DNA from: Agelaius tricolor
Taxonomy: Eukaryota; Chordata; Aves; Passeriformes; Icteridae
Reading direction: 5' to 3'
Assembly (NCBI GenBank): GCA_023055355.1
Contig: JALJCS010000001.1
Span: 55,681,381 to 55,745,380, forward strand
Length of the DNA: 64,000 nucleotides
Shown here one piece after another: positions 10,791 through 21,824 of this stretch (position 1 is its first letter; each line of letters begins with the position of its first letter). The notes below the pieces were generated by a model. The model saw nothing but the letters and a program-made list of their open reading frames with translations, did not search any database and was not told where the DNA came from. Made by a program: the position numbers and the translations under genes.

Positions 10791-12629
10791 TATGGAAGAG
10801 ATTTTGTTATGAATACCATAATAATGAGCTATAATAATGCACGAGGAACTGTCAGTGAGCCTTCCCTGGCATCTATTTGTAACCTTGGGTTTTTTCATAG
10901 ACAAGTATGGTATGTTAATGCTATTTTCTACTGTCTGAGAACCACCTACACCTATCTCTATCCTTACACATTCATCAGAAATCCACTGTCAGCTGTAAAT
11001 AACAACAAAATTGAATTGAAGGCATTTTGCATTTAGCCCTGTCTTGCCTGAAAGACATTAACACCCATCTGTACTTAATGTAATATTTTCAAATGTCAGT
11101 GTCTCTTCCTCTACCCATGCATCATGACTGTAAGTAGGCAGTGCAGTTAAGGATAGAGTTCAATTATTTCCAAAGATATGGCACTATAATATAAGGTATG
11201 CAGATATTTTCTACAATGATTCATATTCCTTCTTGTATGATAGTCTGCTCTTTTTGGCCACTGTTTGCCATCCACTACATATGCACTCTTAACAGTGACT
11301 TGCTGATCTCTAATTTGTTTCCTGATTAATCTGAGTTTCCTGACTGCTGGCATGCAAACAAGCACGGCCATTATCTAGTTTGCCTCAGCATACACTACAC
11401 ATACATCTAAAACTATCTGTGTGAATAGTTTCTTCAAAGAAAATACATTCTCCTATTCATAATTTCTGCAGTAAGAGAAGGTGTTATGTCAGTTTGCTGA
11501 AGATGCAGCTACTCTTTGCTCACCATTGTCCTTTACCATGTCAAAGCTGAGTGAATTTGCTCAGCATGTCCTCATCTGCTGTTGCATTATGAGAACTCCT
11601 GGGAAAAAGCATGAAAAGCCAGAGAGACTTGAGGTTGTAAAAATATTTTTGTCAAAGAAAACAGTGTGCAAATACAGAAAAGCAAGCAATCTTTTTCTGT
11701 TTTCTTTTTTTTTTGAAGAAGAAGAAGACTTAACATTTCCTTTCATTTTCTTTTTTCTTTTTTCTTTTCTTTTTCTCTTTTTCTCTTTTTTCTTTTTCTT
11801 TTTCTTTTTTCTCTATCTCACAGGTTAAGGAAAACTGTGTTTGAACTGCTGGTCTTACCTGGTTTGGTTTCTCCTCAGGAAGAGAGTGCTGTTTACTGCA
11901 TGAGCAAAAACCCAGTGATGGATTAATTTTTAGTGTTATTTGAATTGCTCCCTGGATTGGAGGAAAAAAAATCGAATCTGTGGGCATGTTTTGTGAATGT
12001 TAAGCAAACTGTGACCTTAGTTTATGAATTCCTGATTCGCAGTTCAGCCACAGAAGTATTCATGCATTCACCTCCTATTTAAATTACATGCTTTAGGTTA
12101 ATTAAATCAGGATGAGATCTATAAACACCCAAGATACGCAGTAGCTTTATGTAGCTTTATTCTTTATGCATTTAAACCAACTCTTCTAGCAAGCCTGTGG
12201 CAGTTACTGTCAGATAATGTAGGAAATAATACATGATAACCACCGGGGACAGAAGAAGATGTAAGTAGCACTGCAGCATTTATGAGTAACTGCTTCAAGT
12301 GGTTTGTGTCAGCATAGTTCTGGTTAAGTTGAAAATCAGATGACTGGAAAACTGACATGAGAAAATGAGGTGAGCTAGGGATTTCCTCTGGAAAGAAAGA
12401 TACTGGAATTGGCTTGACTGCAAAGGTTGCAGTCTACTTATATTTTATCTTATTTTGCTAAAATGGTATCCAATTGCCTATTGTACATTAAGATGATCTT
12501 ATATTAGTGAAGAAGATAATAAAATAATAGTCCTTTGTGAAGGTAGTGCTCCTTTGGCACTGAATTCATATGCATGCTGAGTTTCCCAGAAACTTTCAAA
12601 CTCTTTTCTGATCTTAGGAAAAGTTTTCA
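10791..12629. other. Unique DNA with a pyrimidine tract, no gene seen
   Basis: AT-rich, with no gene or transposon that I recognise. The only structure is the polypyrimidine tract at 11739-11815 listed separately. The 115-codon plus-strand frame at 11481-11828 runs into that tract and ends in a low-complexity Phe-rich tail. Confidence 0.55.
11739..11815. repeat. (TTTTC)n-like polypyrimidine tract
   Basis: About 75 bases of almost uninterrupted T and C, built of degenerate TTTTC/TTTTTC units and preceded by a GAA run at 11716-11728. It is a simple repeat. The complementary strand is all purine. Confidence 0.9.
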
Positions 12630-12726
12630 CAGACTAATAGAATATCTGAAGGTGGGAGGGACCCACAAGAATCACCAAAGTCCAACTCCTGGCCCTGCAC
12701 AGGACTACCCCAAGAATCACACCATG
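12630..12726 (-). mobile_element. CR1 LINE 3' fragment
   Basis: The plus strand reads as the complement of a CR1 3' untranslated region: AGAATATCTGAAGGTGGGAG, then CCACAAGAATCACC, GTCCAACTCCTGGCCCTGCA and CAAGAATCACACCATG. This spacing and wording matches the antisense 3' end of common avian CR1 subfamilies. Only about 100 bases can be recognised. Sequence beyond 12726 no longer matches what I recall of the family, so the copy is either very short or abruptly broken. Confidence 0.8.
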
Positions 12727-14698
12727 AGAAGGAAAATAAAAAGAAGACTCAACAGGCAGACTTTTGCTGCTGACAGTTCAGTCCTTCCAAAGATTTCAGG
12801 CAAAGTTTTTTTTGAGAACAGGATGGACCTGGTTCTGATACCTGGGGAAGGAATTGCCACATGGGACAAAATCTGAATTTCAATTCAACTGAACATGATG
12901 ACACCTGCAATCTCCTCACTGGTACATGACAGAAGAGTGCTCATAGCATGCCCCCACCCCTTATGAAATTTTAAACAATGAGCTAACAATATATATAATA
13001 CATCTGATAGTGTTTAAACAAACATAAGAAATGAATCAATGTTTTTCTTATGTGCAAGTAATTCCCCTGGAGATCAAAAAGCTCTCTGCAGACTAACTGT
13101 ATGTGGGTATTGACCACTAATAGATTATTCAAGGGCTAGTTAGGCTTTCTGTGGATATAGTTTTTTGCCATATTTTGGCAAAATAATTCTAAAAGGAGAA
13201 TGAAGCGCTAAATCCTAGGCAGGTGCAAGAAACCTGAAGTTTGTAACAAGCAGAATGTTTTAAATTCAACATTTACAGTTTGTTTAATATACCATAAATT
13301 GAAGAATAAAAGAAGTTCATCTTATGCTTGATTTCTGTAGAACACCTGCGGAGTTTTTTTGATGGTTGTGAAATATTGAAAATGGGAAAAGGAGATGTTC
13401 ACTCCACTATAGCTAGCTGTTGTGCATGACTGAGAGACAATACAGTATGGAGGTATATGTGTTATAGAAATGCTATAGACAGCTATAGGCAGCTGCCTGA
13501 CACTATGAAATAAAACAATTTGTATCCAATTGTCACCTGTGAGCTGCTAGCAGCTTTTCTCTCATCTGAGGCACTCTATCCAACACTGTGGCATTCCCAT
13601 TTTACTGTAAAATAAAGGAATCCATATGGGATTTCACTGAAGGTGCTCCTCCACCTGCCTAGATTGAGGAGTTTGGTTTTGTGAGTAATTTCAGAGCATG
13701 ATGGCCAGGTTGCAGGTGACACAGCAGGGACCATTGGTTTCTTTCCAAGTAGGTGCCCCCTCGCTAAGCAAGAGCTCCCTGGTTACAACACACATGTAAA
13801 GTTCTGCCTCTCCTGACATCACTTTCCATTTCCCTCTGAAAAAAGGATCAGTATTTTCCTTCTCCAAAGATCGTACCTTTGTTGTTGTCATTGTTATAGC
13901 TGTGGCATTGCTCAGAGTAGCTGTGAAAAAAAGTGTCAAAAAAGAGGTCTGGTCTTTAGCTACATGTTTTGGCTGTTCACTTGGGAGATAAAATAGCATG
14001 GGAGTCCTGTTTAAACAATCACTTATGTCAAGCAGTCTTTGACTAGAGCACACAAATGGTCTGTAAACTAGGGTGGGAACCTGAGTCTCCTCACTTTAAT
14101 CTGAGTGCTCAAACTACTAAACTGCGAAGCCACGCTTGCTAATTCTATCTTGGCTGCCAATTCATCGTTAATATTCTTTTCCCAGAGGTTACACTCACTA
14201 AGCAATTTGTAAACAACAGCAAATCAGATAAAAAGGCAAAGGCTGCCTTCCAGAGTAATAACAGCAAACAATAAAAAGGACCCAGACTTGTGAATACTAT
14301 CTAGATAAGATCACTTTCAAAGGGAGAATTTCCACCATACAATGAGTTCTTTTATTGAGGTGTTCTGAGAGGAACATAATTACCACCCAAGTAACTGCAG
14401 ACAAGCTGATACCTGTGATACATCAAAGGGAATCAAAACTTCAGCCTCGCTGAAATGATATATTATTACATACAGCATTGTACTGTAGTCTATGAAAAAA
14501 AATTGCTAACCTTACTTTAGCTTAACTATATGTTAACTGTAGAAAATATGTTAATACCGTTGGGATGATGAAGTGCTTTCTCTTAACCTTTGGTCTAAAT
14601 GCCTCACAAAGATCTATATTTAAGATACTGTGCCAACATAAAGCTAGCAATCATTGTTGGCCATTGAAAGCCAAAGGTAAATAGACTGATTAGGATCT

Positions 14699-14757
14699 AT
14701 AAAGAGTGAGAGATGAATAAAAAGAAAAACAAAACAAGAAATAAAGAGTGAGAGATG
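14699..14757. repeat. 17-bp direct repeat flanking an A-rich spacer
   Basis: ATAAAGAGTGAGAGATG occurs twice, at 14699-14715 and 14741-14757, with no mismatch. The 25 bases between are almost only A with scattered G, C and T. The arrangement resembles a target-site duplication around a nearly bare A-tail. It can equally come from a 42-bp local duplication. Confidence 0.85.
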
Positions 14758-14767
14758 GGAAATAAAT

Positions 14768-14845
14768 TTGCATCACAGAATTTTAAGGCTGGAAGGAGCC
14801 TTGGGAACATACTTAATTTTTCCCCAGTCCTAAGACAGAACTAAA
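14768..14845 (-). mobile_element. Probable old CR1/L3-type LINE 3' fragment
   Basis: CATCACAGAATTTTAAGGCTGGAAGGAGCC resembles the antisense 3' end of old CR1 or L3 LINEs, which typically reads (in parts) ATCACAGAAT, then GGTTGGAAGGGACC. The sequence after it is too diverged to extend the match with any confidence. Chance similarity is possible. Confidence 0.5.
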
Positions 14846-17800
14846 TATGCAAAGTACACTTGTAGCAAATGTTTGTATGTTCCCTCAATACTGGGAGGAG
14901 GTTTCTGCTCCAAACAACCCATTTCTTAGAACATTTTCTGAGAGCAGTAAAGGGATTGAAATGCTAAATAGTGTCAGGATTGGAGCCTGACCAAACTTGA
15001 CCAGGTCTGTGAAAGGGATCTGTGTATAACAGATGGTACTAGGAGGAGACTGGAACTGATCTCTGGTAAAAAGTCCGTGTCTGCTCTAAATTCTTAGAAG
15101 GAGCCAGGTATTCTGCCAGGAATAATATTTCATTTTATTCTGGTTCACGCAGGCCAAAGCTCTAGCTAACTGTAAATTTGTTTGCAGAGTAGGTTTAAGC
15201 AAGGTGCTTATCAGTGCAAATCAGTGGGGAACACACCTGGGCTCAGTCTTAGCTGCTCCTGCCCTTTGACAGGAATACAGAGAGGAAAATAGACAGAGAA
15301 AACAGACTAGAAGAGAGACAGGGAAGGGATGGAGCCATTTTCTAGGGCAGACAGGTTTCTTGTGGGGGGGATTGAATAAAAGCATGAGTGTGAATCCAGC
15401 TTCCTCAATCCCCAAAACTCTGTCCCACTCCCTCACCAGCGGCCAGTCTGACTTCCAGGAACCTGGCATGGGCAAAGGAGGTATCCAGCTTATGACCATT
15501 GGTTGCTGCCCTGTTGCTTTAGGGAAGAACTTGCATCACCTCTGCTGAGCCATTGCTTCCTGCTTGTAAGCAATCACCACCAGAGTTGGAAGAGTGTCCC
15601 CACCTAACTGACCCAGCTGTCCTGATGGCTTGGTGCCACCAGAAAGCCCCCATAACTTTTTCTTTTCTCCATGGGCCATACCAAGTCCTGATGGCATATG
15701 ATTGCCTCTCAAGTACTGCCAAAATAACGTTAGATTGATTCTTCTAGAAATTATGCCCCCACTTTTCTCCCCTTCATTCCTGGAAATATGACTTTCAAAA
15801 CGTGAGGAAAACCTGCATGGCTCTGTTAGGGCTGAAATCTGAGGCTTTTTAGCAGATGTCTAATCATTCTAGGTGCCAGTTCTTGTTCAACTTGAACTGC
15901 AATCCAGATTTCCTGATATGCCACATCTCCAAATTAGATACTGTCTTACATTTCTCAGGGGTGAAATAAAGATGTTTTCAGAATAAAACTGTCAGAGGAT
16001 GTTAGCTTTATTAGCAGTAACAAAATGAAAAGCAAGCTGTCTTGAGTGTATGCAAGACGTAAAACTTGGTGAATGCAGATAAAAGGAGTTTTTATGCAAT
16101 GACAGCCCTAGATCAAGAAACTGAAACAGATAAATGATAAACTGACAGAAAACATCAGGTTCCTTGGTATTAAGAAAACGTTAATTTTATCTTGCATAAA
16201 CAAGCAGAACTGAAGAAAGTAAAATTTTAAAGAAAGACTGGTAAATGATGAAAATCATGTAATATAATGTATTTTGTGTAGATTTACTTGGTAGTACTCA
16301 ATTTCTCTTTACAAAGTCATTCCTCAGTTTGCATCAAACTCTATCACCAACTAAGAGTACTTGGAACACACTCATGAATCACACTCTTTTGATTCATACA
16401 TAGGCAAAAACTTATTTTAAGTAGAGCTCAAGTTGGAAACATAGCTGAACCCTTTTAGTTGTAATACATTTCAATATATTTACAGGCTATTGTAACTAAC
16501 TCATCTGAAACCCGAAATAAAAAATTGAGAGAATGTATTATTAGATAAGTGAATCTAGAAATTATAAGGTATAAAAAAATGTGTTTGAATGAGCTAGGAA
16601 TTGTAATATTCTCTCTTAGAACCTTTCCAAATGCTCACCTGGTTTAAAGGCTGAAGTCCTGTTCACTAAGTACTTCAGAGGTTGCCTTCAATTTTTCTTC
16701 ATTCATTACTGATGAAATTACCTTCTTTGAAAGAAATTTTACTTTCCTCATAGTGACACTGTGCAAAACCTACAAGACTGCATTTGGGTAACTTTAAAGT
16801 TTGTTGATCTAAATTAATTTACACTGTACTAATTTTTAAACCTCATACTGTTTTATCTTCCAGTCCTTGATGGTCTTGCTATAAGAGAAGGCGGAGAAAT
16901 GTTGGTAGGGCTCTGGGGAAGATGATGGGAGAAGATGGGGTTTGTAGCCCCAACTAATTTTGTGAACTCATTCTCCCAGTTTTCAAATAAGGGTTTTAGC
17001 TCTGTATTCAAAGCAGGAGGGATGAGAACTGTAAGTAATGATGGAAAGCAGAAGTGTGTTTATACTCTGTGGGGTGCCAGAGAAAAGGACTGCATCATGT
17101 TTGCTTTAAATGAGCTTGCTGGGGCGCAAGAGCGCTGCAGCCATGGGAGCAGTACAGGACAATTACTGTGATATTTCTTTCTTACCTCTGGCCTGGGAGA
17201 ACAGCCTTGGGTCCTGCCAGTGATCTTCCCAGCAGCATTCCCACAGCAGCATCTGAAGTTGGCTGAGAATCCAGAGGGGCTTTCCTATTATTGTCTTGCA
17301 GTGGGAAGATAGCTGGTACTCCTTGAAAATAATTTACATGTCAGAAAGGAATGCTGAGGGACATGCTGGTGTTTTTCCTTTGAGTTTCCCATGGAGATGG
17401 TGTTTAGGAACTTAATGTGGGCTTTTCAAAGAGTTATCTTCTGTCAATGCTTTTTCTTACCTTCAGGACATCTCATTTTGTTGTAATGCCAAAGCCCACT
17501 GAATTCCACTGCAGGATTCCAATGTGGGTTTGGGACCATATTCCAGCATATAATTTATCTTCAGCTGCACTAGATATAGTCAAAGATGAGCATAAGTTAT
17601 ACCATGTCTCAAGCTGAGCCACTTTTCATTCAAATAAAGTGTTTTGAAAATGGATAAATGACAACATCAAAAAATATTCTGGATGCATTTGACATTCTCA
17701 ATGAATTTAGCACAGCTAATGGCAATAATGACAGTGTTGTGCTTTTTATCTTGTGCCTTCATGAGTTGTTTGAGCTGATGACAGTCCCCCATTCCAGCTT

Positions 17801-19564
17801 TTGAGTAACATGATTAAGCCAAAGTGTATCTTATTACTTAACTCTTTGCAATAATTGGTTCATTGTGAGCCACAAAGTTTGTAGTGTTGGATCCCCAGCT
17901 GTGACAGCTCACCATCTTCAGGTAATGTTGGTTAACAAGGACAGCCTTATGACAACTGTTAAGGTAGTAGCTATGAGAAATCAGCTAATGTTGTTTCATG
18001 TGAACCAGTAAGATCACTATTGCTAGTTACAGGTCATAGGCCTTACACTAATTTTGGAATGTGAGGAACAATACTTTTAGGGTTAAAAATGCTTCAAACA
18101 GGTGTATGGGTCAGAGGCTGATCTATTTTTGATTCATTGGCCTCTCAGAAGGAAGCACTGAAAAATACTTAAATTTCAATGTGGCACTGGAAAATATGCT
18201 CAGTGAAAGGGCAGATATATCAAAGTAAGGGAAGGCAATGGTTGCTGAGAGATAAATTCATTGTTTCTGAAGACCATGACTACCCCTCTGAATATGTGAC
18301 TCTGGTGAGATTCTAACTGTGTGAGGTTTTAGACTGTGGAAAGCAGGGGACCACCTAAATGATGAAGAGCAGTAATGGATCAATATTTAACAATGGTGTT
18401 CCATAAATATTCTTCATGTTGGCTGTAGAAAACCGTCTGCCTAAGGTGGCTGTCTAGAAAATTGAGTATTTTAAAGAAAATTGTTGTCCCATGATCAAGG
18501 AGAGCTGTCAAAACCACTTGGCAAAAAAACAACGCAAAAGAATTAATGCCAGAGATATTTATGTGTTATTGCTAAGGAGAAAAAAAAGTCATGCTGTGTA
18601 TATTTGAGAGTCTAGCACAAGTTGCCATGCAATCTTTGTGAGGCAGAAGGGGTAGAATGTAAAGAGCTCATAAACTGGGCTATGAACTTGTATTTCCCTG
18701 TAATTAAGAACAGAATTAATGTGCTTCTCATTTTTGGTCAATGAGGTCCACTCTAAAACAAAGTTCTTTTAAATAATTTTATGAGTTTCTGGGTCTTATT
18801 TCTAGCATGGCCAATCATCTCCATTGCCCTCAAACTTCACCTCCTCAAGGGCTGTACTTGTTGGGATTTACTGTCACACATTTTTTTCCTAGAAAGCCAT
18901 CTAATAAACAAGAAGAAATTACAGGTCAGGATTTCTTTTACTCCCTTATCTACAACTTTCTATGTGCTGAATCAGAATCTCTCCCAAGATTCCTCCCTGT
19001 TTGTGTATGGTTTTTCTGTAACCTACTACCTTCTTCTTCCTTCTGGCTTTGCCCTCTAGCTTCAGAAATACCTGAGTAGAGCCTGAGGTGTCTAGTCAGG
19101 CTCATGGTAAGGATTGAGCAGTGGGATGAGCTGCAAGTCTCCTGAAAGGAGCAGCTGGGTGAGCCAGTCAAGAGTTTCTTAGCGGTAGGAATGTGATGTC
19201 AGTGTTTAGATCCATCTCAAGGTGATGCTAGCAGCTCCCAGCATGTTTTGGATGTGGAGCAGCAAGGTGAGAAGGGACACTTCTGTTTCTCCCTTTGCCA
19301 TTTAACTCCCTGTCTCCTTTGTTTTGCTTGTAAAAGAAATCACAAACGTAGCGACAGAAGTGATAGCTGTGGCCTTATCCCTGTTTTCTCCTCTGCCTAA
19401 GGAGGGAGACAGCAGATGCAGACAACAAATTTCATTCCAAGGTGTTTTTCCTCCTGCAAAAACTAGAGAGGAGGAGAGGAAAAGTAGCTGCACCGCTTGA
19501 TTTTCTCACCCGACCAGTTTAATGTTTGCTTACTTGAACAGTTTGTGGACAAGAAGTCGTTTCC

Positions 19565-19870
19565 TGACCACCAGGCTGAGGCGCGGTGGCCCTGAGCGCT
19601 GCGGGGCGGAGGAGCCGCGGTGCCTCCGCAGCGAGGGCGGCGGGACGCGGGCACAGCCGGCCCGGGCAGGGCGCTCCGGCAGCCTCGCCCCTCGCGTCCC
19701 GGCCCCCAGGTGCCATTCCGGCCCCCAGGTGCCATTCCGGCCCTGCAGGTGCCATTCCGGCCCTGCAGTTGCCATTGCAGACCCAACAGGTGGCAATCGC
19801 CGCCCGGCTCGGCTCCCCCGCCTCCACCGAGCGCACGCACAGAGGGCTCTGCCTGCCGAAATGCTTCGCA
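19565..19870. promoter_or_regulatory. CpG island, candidate promoter or first exon
   Basis: This is the only stretch in the window with high GC and dense CpG (for example GAGGCGCGGTGG, GCGCTGCGGGGCGGAGGAG). It is sharply bounded by AT-rich DNA. Unmethylated CpG islands normally mark transcription starts in birds, so this is the best candidate for one here. Direction is unresolved. On the minus strand, donor-like sites lie just outside the island (CGG|GTGAGA with GT at 19509-19508, and CAA|GTAAGC with GT at 19533-19532). On the plus strand a good donor, GAG|GTATGA, lies at 20142-20143. Open frames of 108 to 163 codons exist in several frames on both strands, which is what GC-rich DNA gives by default. 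I do not call any of them coding. A non-coding RNA or a bidirectional promoter is as likely as a 5' UTR. Confidence 0.65.
19701..19800. repeat. 19-20-bp tandem repeat in the CpG island
   Basis: Two identical 19-base units, GGCCCCCAGGTGCCATTCC (19701-19719, 19720-19738), are followed by a 20-base variant with CCTGCAGG in place of CCCCAGG (19739-19758), a further diverged unit (19759-19778) and a last degenerate unit to about 19800. Each of the first three units carries the E-box-like core CAGGTG. Divergence rises steadily from left to right. On the minus strand the array reads as a repeating Gly-Arg-Asn-Gly-Thr type peptide in one frame, which is a consequence of the repeat. Confidence 0.9.
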
Positions 19871-21152
19871 TCCAGCAAAGCCGGCGCTGAACTGGAGGCT
19901 TCCTCCGTACAAGCTGCCGCCTTTCAGGTTTCAGAAAATTTCCTGAACCTGATAGCGTTCCCTGCTCCATGCCAGAAACCTGAAGTAGAAATAAGCAGCT
20001 GTAAACTATGGCAAAAGCCATGATGCTGTCTCAGAGACATTTACCTGGAATCACACTGAAGTCCTCAGGCCTTTCTAGGTTTTAGCCTGATGTGGGATTT
20101 GCCCGTCTTGTTCTGTTTTAATTTCCATATTTGTTCCTGAGGTATGAAAAAATAAATAATCTCAGAAAATGAAAGAGAGTGTATGTGGAGAACAGTGCTG
20201 TTAGTGAAACTAAGAGTTCATGCATTGCCATGGAAACATTCACCTCCTAGCAACAGTTTATTGATAGCAAAATGACAAGGAAAGACAAGAGCTGATGCCT
20301 TTGACTCATGGGAAAACAAGCTATCCTGCATTTCTACTTCTCTACCTTATTTTATTTTCCAAGAGTGTATAGTGGTTTAATATAAAAATCCCTAATGGAC
20401 ATTTCTTTTCATAATTGTTTGTGTTTTTGTGTTGAAACTTTACTTGCTAAGAAAAGTTCATATAGTTGAATTACTTTAGTTGTCTATCTGAACAAAACAA
20501 ATTTAAAAAAAATTAAATACAGTAAAGAAACACAAAGGCATTAATTTTTTTTTCCCCTTTAGAAATGTAGTGAGACATTTTTCGATTAACCGAAAACATG
20601 TAGAGAAGGTCAATTCAATGTTTTTTGTCCATCTCTGCATTTCCCAGAAGATTTGCTATGGCTGAAATCATTCAGATGTCATTTGCGGGATGCAGGGCGG
20701 AATCATTTGTGGTATGGTCTGCATTCCTCGTGAAGCCCAGGGAATGCACGTGCTGGGGGGGACTGGAAGTCTTTATGTGCCTTTGGGTTTGGGTGGGCAG
20801 AGCAGGACTCAGCTGCATTTGCTAACGAAGTGCATTTCCTTTATATTCCTGATACATCGTGGTACAAGAAGCTTCACCCCAGTGAAGACAGAGTACCACA
20901 GCAGTCACTGTTTGTGGAAGGAGATGTCTTTGAGAGCAAGGACCAGACTGCTCTTAGCACTATTATTATATTGCTATTAAGTACAATAGCATTGTGGAGT
21001 CCCAGCTGTAAAGCAGGATTTAAATGTGACTTGCTCCACACTGACAAGGGAGGTGTTTTAACCTAGGAACTTACAATTAGTTTGTTTGCTGATGTGATTG
21101 TTCATTGCTAAGTTATTCATTGTTAAAAAGAAAACCCAAAAATTCCTTTACT

Positions 21153-21155
<3 letters not shown>
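19871..21155. other. Flank of the CpG island, no gene seen
   Basis: Sequence returns to AT-rich within about 150 bases of the island. It contains a donor-like GAG|GTATGA at 20141-20146 and a short imperfect palindrome around TTTTCG...CGAAAA near 20580-20596. Overlapping frames at 20625-21066 are short and unrecognised. Confidence 0.5.

Positions 21156-21191
<36 letters not shown>
21156..21191. repeat. (TG)18 dinucleotide microsatellite
   Basis: An uninterrupted alternating TG array of 36 bases, followed by GGTGGGAG. Alternating purine-pyrimidine arrays of this length can adopt Z-DNA under negative supercoiling and are usually polymorphic. Confidence 0.97.
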
Positions 21192-21192
<1 letters not shown>

Positions 21193-21791
21193 TGGGAGTA
21201 TGTTTGTAGGAAATGTTTCTGTCAAAGTGGGCATTCCAATAACCATTTTGGAAAATCAAGAAATGTATGGTGTTGTTTTGTACATACTGCATTACTAAAG
21301 TGTAAACATTTGTTTAAGAGCTTTGCTGAACTGGATCTATATAAAGGACTCCCTGAACATTACATTTATTTTGAGAATAACAGTGAATCATAATATTTAC
21401 ACAGCTAATGAAAACCATGTTTCACAAATGTGACCCTTTACCTGTACATGAATTAAAATGGAGCTAATGAAATATCTCAAGAGAAATTAGTGATGTTTAC
21501 AAACCCTGCTTATTTACCTACTTTTCCTTTAAAAAAAAAAAATAGGCTTTTGTGCACTTTTTGTTCCTTCAGCAATATTTTCTCCTTGGAAAATCATCAA
21601 GGACTGCTTGGGTGATCAACAAGCCAGGCTGTTGTTTTGAAACTACCATTGCATTAGGTTTACAATAAATGAGGAAACTGGTGCCATGGAGCCATTGTGG
21701 GAGTCAGAAACGTGTGAAGGACAGAAGAATGCAATAATGCCAGCAATATAACTGGGGATTTTCATGCCTGCTACTTAGGTGCAGGATTTCT

Positions 21792-21793
<2 letters not shown>

Positions 21794-21822
<29 letters not shown>
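21794..21822. repeat. (AG)n dinucleotide microsatellite
   Basis: About 14 uninterrupted AG units. All purine on the plus strand, so capable of triplex formation. It lies about 600 bases from the TG array. Confidence 0.96.

Positions 21823-21824
<2 letters not shown>

Larger units (their letters stand above)
12727..19564. other. Unique DNA, no gene seen
   Basis: Nearly 7 kb without any recognisable gene. The minus-strand frame at 13691-14053 (120 codons), the overlapping frames on both strands at 15221-15738 and the 92-codon frame at 18781-19059 have no similarity I recognise. The small repeats at 14.7-14.85 kb are listed separately. Confidence 0.5.

Noticed and set aside
10671..10904. 77-codon minus-strand frame with a GREGK-type repeat
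   Set aside because: Produced by the (CCCTT)n array. No other support.
11481..11828. 115-codon plus-strand frame with a Phe-rich tail
   Set aside because: A large part of it is the polypyrimidine tract, and the rest is unrecognised.
13691..14053. 120-codon minus-strand frame
   Set aside because: No recognisable motif, no convincing splice sites, and of a length chance can give in 64 kb.
15221..15738. Overlapping frames on both strands
   Set aside because: A locally GC-richer patch opens several frames at once. None resembles a protein I know.
19463..20023. Six open frames of 108 to 163 codons across the CpG island
   Set aside because: GC-rich DNA lacks stop codons in most frames. The peptides are low-complexity and include the tandem repeat. 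Only a promoter or first-exon role is argued.
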